From the NCBI GenBank assembly GCA_902729315.2, contig LR746270.1, forward strand, positions 2,908,501 to 2,972,500: a stretch of 64,000 bases of DNA, in the 5' to 3' direction. The position numbers and the translations under genes were made by a program. Every line of letters begins with the position of its first letter. Within the stretch, counting starts at the first letter, position 1. This document shows, in pieces, positions 11,991 to 25,000 of this stretch. The DNA comes from Spirodela intermedia. Its lineage: Eukaryota; Streptophyta; Magnoliopsida; Alismatales; Araceae. A model generated the notes under the pieces. That model was not told the DNA's origin. It did not search any database and worked only from the letters and a program-made list of their open reading frames with translations.

Positions 11991-14600
11991 CTCCGACATC
12001 TAAGATGGCACCCCGCGCCAAGCCCTCGACAGCACTCACCGCATGACTGAGGATGAGGTCGACAGGAATGAACGTGAACTTACTTCCTATTCTTCCTCGG
12101 GCGTTATTTAAGGCTTGTACACAGATGAACAAGGGGGAGGAAGAAAAAAGGATTATCTTCTCCCCTTATCCTTATCAGAGGTCTGGGACGAGAGAGTTTA
12201 TTCTGGAGTAAATCATTCTGTCGTCAGCTACAGTAGCTCAGCATTAAGACACCCTCTCTCTCTCTCTCTCTTTCACCTAACTGAGTTGTGCGTCATCTTT
12301 AGGCCATTATCTACTGTTCACGCACTTTTGTGCACTGTTCAAAGTCCAAGAAAACAAGTCGTCGGATGTGGAGCTCGCTGGTCTCAGGAGGACCTGCATC
12401 TTCCTCCTCGAACGCCTCCGTGGGACCCCCAGAGATCGCCCCCCTCCTGAGGAACAGGACGAATATGTTGGCGGGCAGTGTGGAAAGGGAGAATGTGAAG
12501 TCCTCGGTTTTCCTACTGCAGGTCCGGGTCTCGGACGTTGTCCTGTCCAAGTTTGAGGCTGATGACGGGTATCCATGTTTTCCATCTATAGGAGGAAACA
12601 AGCCACGGTCATCTGCAGTAACCTTGATGTTTCGGCAAAATGGCTGGTAATGAGTGGAAGTTCTTGCTCGTCTCCCTCAGGCGATAATCTTTTGCTTCTG
12701 AATTCTATCTTTTTTTGCCACCTCCTACAAGGACAGGGGGGGGTTCTGGGCTCACCATTTTCTTATAAAGGATGAAGTTCTCGATGATATAATTCTTTCT
12801 CTGATGACTCTTCAGGTTATCTGCCGTTCGGAAAACTTCGAGCCTTTTCGAAGATTAGTTTTCCTCGTTATCTTGTAGTCCGCCCCATTGTTTCATTCGC
12901 GCGGCTTTTCGTTAACTCTTGTCGTTGACTTAATATTCTAAGCGCGGACCAGAAGACTACATTTTCAGAGGCCGGATGCTGTGGGTGATTAAGGCAGATT
13001 TGTGGGCTCTTCTGAAGATTAGGGTTCTAGGTTTTATTCCCCTGTTTGGAATTTTATCAGATCAAATGGGAAACATTTTGATAGAAAACTGTATTGTTGA
13101 GGGGACTCAATTTTTAATTGCTTTCTGTTGTTGGGCATTGATGAGGCCCACGGCTAACCAGGTGATTTTTAGGATTTGGTTCACCCTAGAAATTTAATTC
13201 GGGAAATACTCTTAATAAATTATTTCCGTGAGAATGCTACTTACTACCAACGCTGTAGTGACACGTTAGCCCGCCATGTGGACCGCTGATGTGGGCTGTT
13301 CTGGACGGAAATTTATTGGGGAAATTTTCCCAAAAAGCACTAGCATGGTGAATCAAAACCCTAAAGTCCGCCTTCCTATTTCTGTTATTACTCATCATAC
13401 AGTGGACTTTTGGCCCGTTTTTTCCTGCTGGAATTAGCTTGATCTGTCTTCTAATCCAAGTATTTCTTAATTTTCCGGATAATCTGCTCTTAATTGCTTA
13501 AGTAACCCACGCAGCATCCTGTTCTTGTACCAGATTTCATACGGAGATTGATCTCTAAAGGGAAGCACTAGGATGCCGTCAAGTTTGCCTAGGCCTTCCA
13601 GTTACGAGCCTAACTCTTCGCACCCAGCTTCTCGGAGAAGATCTGCTGCGGTTCCAACAAAGGGTCGAGAAGATCCGCGGAGAGGGCGCCGGAAGAGACG
13701 AACCGAAGGACCAGAAAGCCGTTGACGCGCGCTATCCTGTTAGCGGGCGGAAAGAACGGCGGCGCGACGGTTTTCGGAAAGAACGTGAGAATGTGGACCA
13801 AGAAATTGGCAGACAAGGAGAGGTGTACGAGAGTCGTTGTTGACCATTTCTGTTTCCACGAGAAGAGGGCGACCAAGGTCGGTCCGAGGCTAGAATCGAG
13901 GTGAGTTTGGTCCCAACCCCGTGACACTTTGACCTAGGCAGCAACTCATCACAGTCTTAGGTACACTTCTCTCTCTCCTTCTATGATCTAAGTGTTCAGA
14001 TCTCCATCCCCTTGAATCCTTTGAAACTTTGTGCCATGGCGCTGCTTGCAGAACGAGGCCATGGCCGGGGAGCTCGCTTCCCTTAGGGCTGTTATCAAGG
14101 CCATTGGAGACCACAAGCTGGAATTGGAGTACCCCCGAGACTTTCTTCAAGAGAACGGCTCAGCTGGAAGCGCTCAGAGGTAAGAGCCACCACAGTCAGA
14201 CAGTCCCGCCTGGCGGTGGCGATGGAAGCGTCAACGGTGGGGTCTGGTCAGGCCCAGCCGGAGCTCAACTTGGCTGACAGATTTTCTCACGTGATGTCTA
14301 GCAGAGGCAGCTAGTACTTCTAAGACGAGGCCTCTACTTCTACAGCAAACTCTCAAGCTTCCGCATCGTATTCAAACTGTCTTGCAGGCTCTGCGGTCTC
14401 TACGACCGATTGGGAGAGGCTTATGTTAGGCACTAGTCCATGGTAGCCTTCTCCGAATGTATAACTCGCCCTGTTATCCATAATCAGGAGCCCAGTTGAT
14501 CTGCTTTCCTAGTAAAAAGTTTGCACCTTGCTCATTTGGCAGGTCCTCCACCCCTCTACTTGATTTCATCTAGCACTCTTCATCACTGCCAATCACCTCT
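11991..14600. other. Unassigned region, possibly retroelement-derived
   Basis: Moderately GC-rich sequence with short open frames on both strands. Examples are 12330-12650 (+), 13610-13927 (-) and a plus-strand stretch around 14053-14180 whose translation contains GELASLRAVIKAIGDHK, faintly like a coiled-coil gag segment. None is long, spliced or recognised. I treat it as non-genic, possibly the decayed interior of the LTR element to the left. Confidence 0.4.
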
Positions 14601-15299
14601 GGTTGCCTAGTTGGATGAAGGTATGAGATCCACCACTTAAGTAACAAAACAACTAAGTTTTCTTTCACCCATTTCATTTATAGAAACTATTGAATCTCTC
14701 TTTATATAATTCAAAGTTTTTTAGGAAGATAGAGATGAAAAATTAAAAACAAATAACAACGAAAACTCAATTTCTAAATATCAATGATAACAAATAGAAG
14801 AGAAATCACTAAACTATTAAGAATCATAATAATAACAAGCTTTTTGCCAAACACTTTTAATCCACATCTCAATTCTCTCAAGATGACTCACATTTAAGAA
14901 TCAACAATTGACTCTTATCTCCTTTGTAAAGAATTCACTTGCAATAGAAGGAAGAGAAGAAATAAAAAATGAGGAATCAAGTTGATGGAGAGAGATAATA
15001 AAATCAAGAGAGAGCGAGAGAGAAATCTGGTCATCCATCATATTAAAAAAAAGAGAAATATATGTCTTATTTATAGAAAATAGAAAAAGATAACCTTCTC
15101 TTAAAGAGTTATCTTGATCTATGTGCAAACCAGCCCACATACCTCAAAGGTGACGATTTCAACTTCCATTTCTTGCTCTCTCTTTATCTACACAATTCTC
15201 TAATGGGCCAAAAGGGATGAGGTGACAACCGTCTTTCTCTCCCTATATGACTCTTGAGCAGGTCACACAAGATGAGTGACAATTGTGTCACCGCCACTC

Positions 15300-18200
15300 A
15301 CTCGTCGCATGTCTCAAGTGAGTTTGTCTCTGATAACTTTTGTTAATATATCTGTGACATTCTCTTCTATGTGAACCTTTTCTAAAGAAATATCTCTAAA
15401 ATTCACTAATTTATTGATCTTATGATATCACACATCAATATGCTTCACTGAGCATGATGAACTTGATTCTTTACCAAATAAATAACACTCTTATCATAAT
15501 GTAGAGAAACTTTATCTTATTGGATCCTAAGTTTACTCAATAATCCTTTCAACCACAAGACCTCTTTGACTACTTTTGTTGCTCATTTACTCCATTTTAG
15601 TCATAGACAATGCAATAATAGTCTGAAATGTAGACTTTCAATTCACAAATCTATTAGTTATAGTAAAAATATATCTTGTCATAGATCTTCAATAATCTAA
15701 ATCTCTAGCAAAATTTGCATCAACAAAGTCAATAGTAAAAAGACAATTTTATCAGTCAAAATAGATTTCAAAATCTAAAGAACTTTTTTAGATATTAAAA
15801 ATTCACTTCGTTATGCTCCAATACTTATCATCTCGATTACTTATAAACCTGAAAATAAGTTTAACTACATGAGTAATATCTGGTCTTATATATACCATAA
15901 CATACATAAGAGAATCAACTACACTATCATAAGTAATTTACTTCATCTTAGCAATACCTTCCTCAGATGTTAGACATTGAATAGTAGATAATTTGAAACG
16001 ACTAATTAGAAGAGTATCTATTATTTTAGTATTACTCATGACAAACAAATTCAACACCTTCAAGATATAACTCTTCTAAGTCAATCATAGTTGACCTAAC
16101 TCCTAATCTCTATGACTCTTTATATCAAGAATATTTTTTGTCACACTAAGATTTTTTATGTCAATTCTCTACTTAATAATATATTCAATTTAGTGATCTC
16201 ATATAAATTTTCAAAGCAATGAACATATTATCAACATAGAGTATCACAATAATTAGAGAACCATTATCATAAATCTTTATATAAAATAAGTCAAAATCGT
16301 ACATCGTATAATCAATCTTCAACATGTAAGAATCAAACTTCTTATACCACTATTTCAATGTCTACTTTAACTCATAAATAAACTTCATTAGTTGTTAGAC
16401 AAGATGTTCTGACAAATGCACAATGAAATCCTATGGTTGTTGTATATAAATAGTCTCCTCAAAATCTTCATAAAAGAATGTTATCTTCATATCTAGTTGC
16501 TCAAGTCTCATATCTTCATGTGTAATAATGGCTAATACCAAGTGAATAGACACATGTTTCATAATAGATAAAAAGATTTCTATATAATCAATTATTTACT
16601 TCAATGTAAAGTCTTTTGCAACAAGCTTTGTTTTGTACTGTGGTTGATCACCATCAATTATTAGTGACTTCTTCTTGTACAATTATTTACACCTAATAAT
16701 TCACTTCCCTATAAGAAAATCTACCAATTTTCATGTATGATTATCGTCTAAAGATGTTCAATCTTCAAATATTGTCTTCAACCACTTCTCTTTTTTGAGA
16801 TAATTAAGTACCTCATAAAACATTATAGGCTCATCATCTTCTATAAATAATGTAAAGGCAACATAATAATCAAGACAAGTAAGAGGCCTTATTTTGTGCC
16901 TACCCTGTCTAACAATAATACAATCAAGAACATATAATGATTGTATAACTCATTCTTTACTCATAACAAAACTAAGAGAATTTTACACAATCTCTACCTC
17001 TAATTTTGCTCTATCTTCAACATAAGTATCATTAGATTCCTAAATTATATACTTTGTAGAGAAAAATTTCAACATGTGATTTTTATTAAATTTTACATCC
17101 CTATTGAAAATAATTTTCTTCACCTCAATCTTAAAGTTGATATTTCTTCACACTAGTGAAAATAATTATAGTTTAAGAAGATACATTTCTTTGATTTTAG
17201 GTCCAACTTCGATCTCTCATCATTAAGTATAAGAATATTTTCTTGACATTCAAATATATGTAAATTTGAATAGTCAACAGAATTTTCAGTCCATATCTCT
17301 TTAACAAAGTTTTCGTCAAACATAGAATTTGGTGATTTATTTACCGAATAAGCCGCCATACTCACATCTTCCACTCAAAACTCTTTGGATAAGTCAGCAT
17401 TTGATTGTAACCATTGTGGTCTCTTAATAATCATATGGTTCATCCATTCAATAATACTATTATGATACACAATTTTCTTCGCTATATAATGACATTGAAT
17501 ATAATACTCATCACGAAATTGATCAAATTCAGAAATTTTAAATTCTATATTATTGTCAATCCACAAGACTTTAATTTTTCTCTTTGTCTCGTTCTCCACC
17601 TTCACACACCAAGTCTTGAGTTTTGTAAATACTTCTTATTTGTGTTTCAAGAAAAATATCTAGACTTTTTAAAACAAATTTAATAAAGGTAAGAAAATAA
17701 TAAGTACCACTCATTGAGATCACATCAATCATACCATATAGATCTAAATGAATATAATCAAACACACCACTTGTATCATACTTTGCTACCTTAAATATCA
17801 TCATAGACTATTTTTTCATGAAATAGTATTTGTAAAAATTCAATTTGTAAATTTTTACACTAGGTAACAATCCTTGTACATGTAGCTTCTACATAATTGT
17901 CTCACTCATATGGCCCAATCATAAGTGCTATAAAAGAGTATCATCAACTATGGAATCATCCGGTGTCATAACATAAGCTTCACTTATAATATTACTTTCC
18001 TCAAGTTTATAAATATTCACTCATTGATGTCTTTTCTTCATCTTAAAGTCACATTCATTTGATAATCTTTATGATTTTATTCTCAACTTTGAAGTAACAT
18101 TCATTCTCTTCTAATACTCTAAGTGAAATCACATTCTAATTCAAAATTAAAACATGACAAATATTTTCAAGTTCTTGGTCCATCTTGTCAAACATTTGAA

Positions 18201-18700
18201 CTTTCACCAAATTAATGACAACACTTCATAAGTCACATTGTTTGTCATGAAAAATAACTCCTATTATACTCTTATATGAGTCAAACTAATTAATATTAAG
18301 ATATATGATAAGAGCAACTAATATCAAGAATCTATGTGTTTGATAACTTCTCAACTATAATAAGGTTAGAATAAACTTTTTCATATTCTCTATCTTAAAA
18401 CTTCACAACATTTACCGAACTAGATTTACCTTTTGTTGTCTTATTACTTTGATTCTTCGAATAATCTCTTTGCAAGTGTCACTTCTATGACACTTGTGAC
18501 AAGTTTGATTTTTCAATTAATTTATCTATGACTTAGACTAACTTTTCTTGTCTCCTAACGATTTCTTCTTCTTTTATCTTTCATGTTCTCTTTCACCCTT
18601 CACATATAAATCTTCACTACAAGCTTCATTAATATTCTTTTTCTGATGGTAATACTCTATTAATAAATCAATAATATCTTCAAGAATAAGTGTTATACCA
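15300..18700 (-). mobile_element. Degenerate Ty1/Copia retrotransposon polyprotein
   Basis: Read on the minus strand, this AT-rich block contains Copia pieces in the expected order. A gag zinc-knuckle-like CHKCHRSDTC lies near 18450-18490. Integrase follows at 17804-17153 (VLWIDNN, EFDQFRDEY, YSNLHIFECQ). Reverse transcriptase covers about 16520-16150 (RLEQLDMKITFF, LYVDNM) and its C-terminal part lies near 15955-15880 (SLMYVMVYIRPDI). Stops and frameshifts break it throughout. The RT catalytic motif reads YVDN instead of YVDD near 16223-16240. I did not find matching LTRs; about 14600-15300 is AT-rich and may include a 3' LTR remnant. The right side ends beside a poly-C tract (about 18721-18730) and a b561 gene fragment. 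Confidence 0.85.
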
Positions 18701-18789
18701 CCATACAAAAAACTCAATGCCCCCCCCCTCCCCGACACTACTGATTATGTAGGTGGGCTCACTAGCTGTCACGATGGAGTTGGAAACTA

Positions 18790-19055
18790 GCAGAGTGGAC
18801 AATCTTGGAGACCACAGGTAGTAGACGATTATGACGCTGAAAGGCATTGGCAGCCCCTAGCTCACAGCTTTCAGCACCCCATCGACCATCAAGAGTTCCA
18901 TTGTGTGGCATTGTTAGAGGAACTGCACCACCGATAAGAGGGAGGGAGGAAGGGGATGGGAGATGAGGAAAGCTTATTTACATTTTTGCGGCGGGCAACA
19001 TTGCTGCCAATGGCAGCGGCAGACTTGGCAGAGAGGAATTTGCAGGTCATGCATC
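18790..19055 (-). pseudogene. Truncated cytochrome b561/DOMON gene fragment
   Basis: On the minus strand this matches the end of exon 1, all of intron 1 and the first half of exon 2 of the b561-DOMON gene at 6968-8358. The exon 1 part gives SAAAIGSNVARRKN against SASSATNNVARRRN, followed by a GTAAAT donor at 18981. The exon 2 part gives VDGVLKAVS, then TAG where the functional gene has a conserved Trp, then GLPMPF against GLLMPL. The rest of the gene is missing. Because intron sequence is retained, it arose by DNA duplication rather than retroposition. Confidence 0.85.
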
Positions 19056-19059
19056 CTAG

Positions 19060-20640
19060 CAAGCAAAATTTTGCCTTTATCAATATATTATGCTTTACTT
19101 AAAAGACAACAATGCATGACCCTCAAAAGTTTGCCTTTATCAGGCAACACGTGGAACCAATATAGGTGTGCCTTAGACTCTTTCTTGCCCAAGTATTTCT
19201 AAAGTTTAGTTCAACTTTTCCTTGATAACACAAAAAAAAGAAAGTTTTCCAAAGCTTATACAATGGGAAAATAATGATTCATATTAATTTCAGTAGTCAC
19301 TCTCAATGTCTAATACCTAGTTCATGGTTCTTATAATATGACTTTTTGATATTTTGGTATAGCGGATCTTTTTAGTGCAATGTTAAGTCCACATGAGACA
19401 ATGTGACTTAATGAATACAAGAGAAAGGACAATTTTTCGCCTATTTATGACACTTCTACTAGTTTTACTAAAAGTCGATGCTATTATGTTTATACGACAT
19501 CACATATTTAAGACCACTTTTTCCAACATCAAAATAAGATTGGTAGGAAAAACCAACAAAATGTTTATGAGATATGCATTTCTCTAAATGATTAGAGCCT
19601 AATGTTTAGTTTGAGAATGTTCTCAACTAGAAATGTCAAGATCACTCATCTTAGACTAGAGACTCTAACATAATCTGCCCATGGCTACATTCAAATAAAA
19701 AGGTATGCATACTTTCAACATACATAACATGCACTATTTAGAATAGTGCTTAGGTTTGAAATTTGTTTTTTTTTGTTATTGTTATTCAGAAATAACCTTG
19801 TAATATGTTGGTTTTTTACTCTAATTCATAGAGGATATGAGTTCATTCATTATACATTCTTCCAAACATCTATAGATATGATGGACTAAAGAATTGTACT
19901 CATTTCATTGAGCTTCTAAAATGTTCATGATATCTACTAAAATCCTACTACAAACTATGTAACTTTCCCATTGTTGGGAAATGTGACCAGATTTAGAGCT
20001 TAATGGGCTTGATATTGGTCTAATACAATAGGAGGAAGGGAGTATGAGGACAGAATGTCCACCAGATAATAAATGATATGAGAGAGGTTTAATGTGCTGT
20101 AATAAGGTAATACGAGTTTAATATTGTCTAAAGAGGATAAGAGCACCTCACAACCACTAACCTCAAGGAGAAGGATTAATATTCAATGACAGATGAGAAA
20201 CAAGGTATAGATGTATATGGAGTTAATGAAGCATTGATACTAGCAACTGGCTGGGAGATGAGGGGAAGCCATAATCCTATTTTCAGCTGCCAAAAAGGAA
20301 AGGTTTCTCGTGACCATAATTTGTCTCTCTTTTTCTGTCTCCCTGAGCCCTCCTTTAATATCTATATTACAAAGGGTGCTAGACTAGTTATGTACCTGAA
20401 ACCATTCCTAAACAATGGCTTAAAGGTGAGATGAGGGACCTCCCCTAAAAGTAAGAGTTGAGCAAGTCACCCTTACAAATCTCTACCTTGACTAGGGCAG
20501 CATGAACTTCTTCAAAACTTCATACTAAAAAATTACATAAGCTTCTTGTAACTATAATAGAAAATAGAAAGTTGCATGCCTTCCCCAAAATAGGAGATTT
20601 ATTTCATGTGCTGTGAACTTCAATTAGGTTAGAATAATAT
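19060..20640. other. AT-rich region, no gene recognised
   Basis: No conserved coding block is seen. A stretch beginning TGTTGGGAAATG near 19974 resembles an LTR start and could belong to the Copia fragment immediately to the right. I could not define the other end or a target-site duplication. Confidence 0.4.
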
Positions 20641-20870
20641 TCAAACTTTAAAAATAGAAGAGGCTTTATTAACATGTCAATTGAATTGTCTTCAGCATCA
20701 ATCTTTTGCAGACTAATTTCTCCTATCTACAGATGAAATGATACTTGACATTAATATGCTTTGTCCTTCAAAGATACATCTGATCTTTGATTAAGTGAAT
20801 AGCTCTTTGACTCTCACAATGGACATTGATGAAATCTTGATGTGAATTTGTATTTATAGTCACTTCAGGA
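20640..20870 (-). mobile_element. Copia RNase H C-terminal fragment
   Basis: Minus-strand translation with frameshifts gives VHCESQRAIHLIKDQM, then KHINVKYHFI, then LQKIDAEDNSIDMLIKP. These are the conserved tail of Copia RNase H (SQSAIHLAKN, KHIDVKYHFI, ADNPADMFTKP). It is a short, broken remnant just beyond the 3' end of the RKD gene. Confidence 0.75.
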
Positions 20871-21558
20871 AACCCCATGAATTATTATTTTTTGTGTCAG
20901 ATAATATTCTTGACCTCCATAAAAATAAAAGTGCTCGACTTTAGGTTTTATGTCATGCTTAGTATCCCAATAGAAAACCAATAAGTCAAATCGGTAAGCT
21001 GGTCTAATAATATCAAATAATTCCTTTTTTATATTAGATTTCTTTCTAAAGGCCACCATTGTATATAGGAAAATAGGAGGTTCAAGTAGTTGTCACTTTT
21101 CGGGGGTTATTGCTTTCTACTGTGCTGATGATCAAGATTTCTTAGGATACGCCCTTCAATTCATTATAGATGGGTCAAACAATTGAGAAGGTAATAAAAT
21201 AGGAGTGCCAAAGCCGATGGCTGGATGGGATGAAAAGTCACCATTGGGACGGGGGCAGCAGAGGGATGTAGAGAGGACGGGATGGAGGAGGTGAGGTATC
21301 TCGATAAGGGTAAATACCCTTATTTACCGACTAAAAGCCTCAGTGGACAAACTTGAAAAGCCTTTTCGACCACATAAGGGAGATTGTCACACATTCCATA
21401 CATGGTAGTAATAAAGGACTTGGTGTTCAGAGGAAAGTGTGTCACCATCATTTAGGGGAAAGTAAAACACAATTACAGAGTTCAAAGGCTATAGATAACG
21501 TGTTTGATGATAAGGTTTGATATGATAATAATATAGCTGTTATCTTTCATCACTTATT
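20871..21558. other. 3' flank of the RKD gene
   Basis: AT-rich sequence without a recognised gene. It should contain the RKD 3' UTR and polyadenylation region, but no single signal stands out. Confidence 0.4.
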
Positions 21559-22018
21559 TTAGTATTCTTCCCAAGCTTGATCTATAACAGGAACTCCATA
21601 GATGTTTTCCAGTTCCTGGTTCTCAATCTGGAGGAGGAGCAATGCCCTCATTGTCATGTCGTAATCTTTGTCCTTAAGACAGGCCTTCAAGTTTTGAATC
21701 TTCTTAGCTGAGCTTAGCACCTGCATGACAAAGGAAAATGATATGTCACGGGTCAATTAATAATGTATTTATAATATATAGGATAGATATAGTATAATAA
21801 TGTAGATAGAGATGGACGGGGTAAAAAAGAGCGATAGGCTAATATTTAAGTGTTTGTGTGTATCTAAATATATCGAGATAGAGATAATATAGAGACAAAT
21901 AATGGAGATGATATAGATGGAGAAAAGATATGGTTTATGGATGGATAGGCATAAACGTAAGCGCACATAGGTTTTATATATCTCTAGTTATATATTGGCA
22001 TAGTGAAGGCTAGGGGGG

Positions 22019-22062
<44 letters not shown>

Positions 22063-25000
22063 TGGATGCTGATATAATATACTGGCAGATAAGGACAAGT
22101 TGATAGTTAATATATAGGTAATAGTTATAGAGAGGCATGGGTTGTCAAATAGATAGATTGATTCCTTGATTGATAGATAGATAAATGGATTAATAGATTA
22201 ATATATAAATTGATCTATGGATAGATAGATAGATAAATAGATTAGTAGATAGATAGATTGATAGACAAATAGATTAATAGGTAGATAAGTTGATAGATAG
22301 ATCGATAAATAGATTAATAGATTGATTGATTGACAGATAGATAAACATATAGATATTGCGATATAGATAGATCTATAGATAGAAATCAACGAGAAAGAGT
22401 AAGGATACATCTAGGTAAATTGATTTATGAGAATGACCTAGGATGGATACTAACTCTGCGATGTGGCCATCGATTCAAGTGAAACTTCCTGCAAACCTTT
22501 TTCAGAGCTGTGGTACAGATTTGGAGCTTCTGAGCCGCTTCAATGATCGGCAAATGGAAGTATTGGGCTATATCCCTAAAAGTCAGCAATCCGGTTCTTT
22601 GCCTCTGGTTCATAATGAGCAGGAAATAATATTGGAGGTGTCTCAAGGAAATCTTCTATTCTCAATATTGGAAACCTTAAAATAGTTGTCCATAAGAATA
22701 GAATATTGGAATCAATGATTGAATTTTGATATAGTTCTGAATAATACGATTAGTAAACCTAAGAAGAAACTACGATTCTGAAACACTTCATCACGGATAG
22801 GAAACATGACTAATCCATTTGGCTTTTATGCTCTCAATGGAACAGCACACGGAAATGTGAACCATATGATTTAATGCCATAAAAATAATAGTAATAATTG
22901 CAGACTATTAATGTAAACCATAGCATGGAATTCCAAACCATCATTGAACACGAAAGGAAGTATGTTAGCGAACTCGAAACTTCAAAAACTTGGAAAAACT
23001 AAGACGTGGTTATATGTAATAATACACAGTCAATAGAATGTTGTCAAAGAAGTACAATAAATCCCATAATAAGTAATGGGATTATGTTTTAAAGCAATGT
23101 CTACAACTAGCCTATATGTAACTATCCCATAACTCATTTTAAGTCTACCTGATTTGATTTAATGTATTTTCTAAAAAATGCCTATGAACCAGAAAAAATA
23201 CCTAAAAGCAAGATACACATGTTTATAATAATTTCAAATCAGGTAGACTTAAAAGCAAGTCTACCAATGCAGAATACATTGAGAATCGAAATTTTGTCCA
23301 AATATGAAATATGATATCAGAAAAAATAGTTTGGATAGCATAACACTGTCCTGATTGATAGTCCAAAGGTTTCCCTTCGGATTACTTTCTTTAGATGCAT
23401 AAAAGAATGGGGCTCACCTCAATTTCTTCAATGAAAATTTCTTAGCAAAACGCTCCCATATGTCTCATCTGTCTCGTTTCCATCTTATTAACATGTAGGC
23501 CTTTTAACAATCATATCCATTACGTTTCGAGGGCTTCCCATTTTTTTATTAATTTGTTGCCACCAAACTCTCTTTTTCTCATGTCCGAAGAGAAATGTTG
23601 GGCTTAATTTTTTGGAGATACATATACCAATAACTTATTTACCTTAGCTTGTCTAATAGGCATTGTTTTCTAATATGGAATAATAGTATAGCTGTTCTCT
23701 TTCATATCAACTTCATAAGTGTATTACGTTGTAAATGAAATCATACAATTCACATGCACTCAATCTGAATCAATGTATATTGCTTATACAGTAGAAAAAA
23801 AACTCATACGCCTTGCAGTCAACATATGTCAACTTTTCTCAATCGTTTTTAAGATTGAAAATTATACTAGTAAAATCTATTTTAACTTTCCATCAGAAAA
23901 CTAAATATGTATATTTTTTTCTATATAAAATTTGTATAAATCCATTTTCTAACAAGAAACAAAATATGTACAATTTTTCTTGTAGGTAAAATATGTCTCT
24001 ATATCCATATCCTTTTTCCAACAAAGAACATTTATATGACTTTAACGAGCAAGGCAAACCACTGACCTGACCAGCGATACTAGTCTTTCGGATCTGAAGT
24101 CTACTCTCCTTTATTGCTATTGGTTTTTTATGACCTGGCGCCAATATAAACAATGTGGGACATGTTAGTGAATAAAATCATAACATCACATTAATGCGAT
24201 ATGAATAAATTTATTTTTTTTAAAATATCAAGAAATCTCTAGAACCCCATACGTCATAGACGCCCCATTTTCCGATGAGATGGGGATAATAAGTCCAGGC
24301 CATTGATTCATCGAGTTTTCGAGGATTCTGGGTGAGTTCTTTGGGCACACCTTCTGCCGCGTGAGAAGTTTCTACGAGATGGCCAACCTGAACAGAGATG
24401 GATGGGCTTGCTTGAAGTTTCATAGTACCACTTGGAAGGACATAATCATCTGGATACTCCATCTTAACGGAGAGGACTTCATAGAACAATTGATACTTGT
24501 CATGGACAAGTGTCATACCATCTTCAAAACAGCAATTGCTGTAGTTCATTAGAAATTCCTTCACCGATTCAGCATCCAGCAGTCTTAAACTGATATGGAA
24601 TAAGAGAAATAAGCCACTCCTTTAATTTTTTATAATTACATAAGCATAAATTTTAAAAGAAATAAAATCGTCCAACTCAATAGGAAATAGTAACCAGCAC
24701 AGCAGCTCAAGCCATGAGGTAGTATCAGATACCATAACAAAAAACTCAAAATGATTGATAATGAGTAAAGCATCATACATTATTTAACTAGATCATAAAC
24801 TCAAGCCCTCAATTTTTCCTCTTTCAAGAAAGCATCTTTTTTCTCTCAAAAGTTTTGGTGTCACACTATTTTAGAAATATCTGAAATATATAAAAAGATT
24901 ACAGGCACAAACAGAAGCATTCTACTAGTTTAAGAAGATAATTATGGTCATTACTTTACTCCATTAAATATTAACTATGGTGTATTTAACTTTGGTCTTA

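Noticed and set aside
22141-22385. Regular short repeats in the RKD intron considered as a CRISPR-like array
   Set aside because: They are contiguous degenerate GATA-type tetranucleotides without spacers, in a eukaryotic intron.
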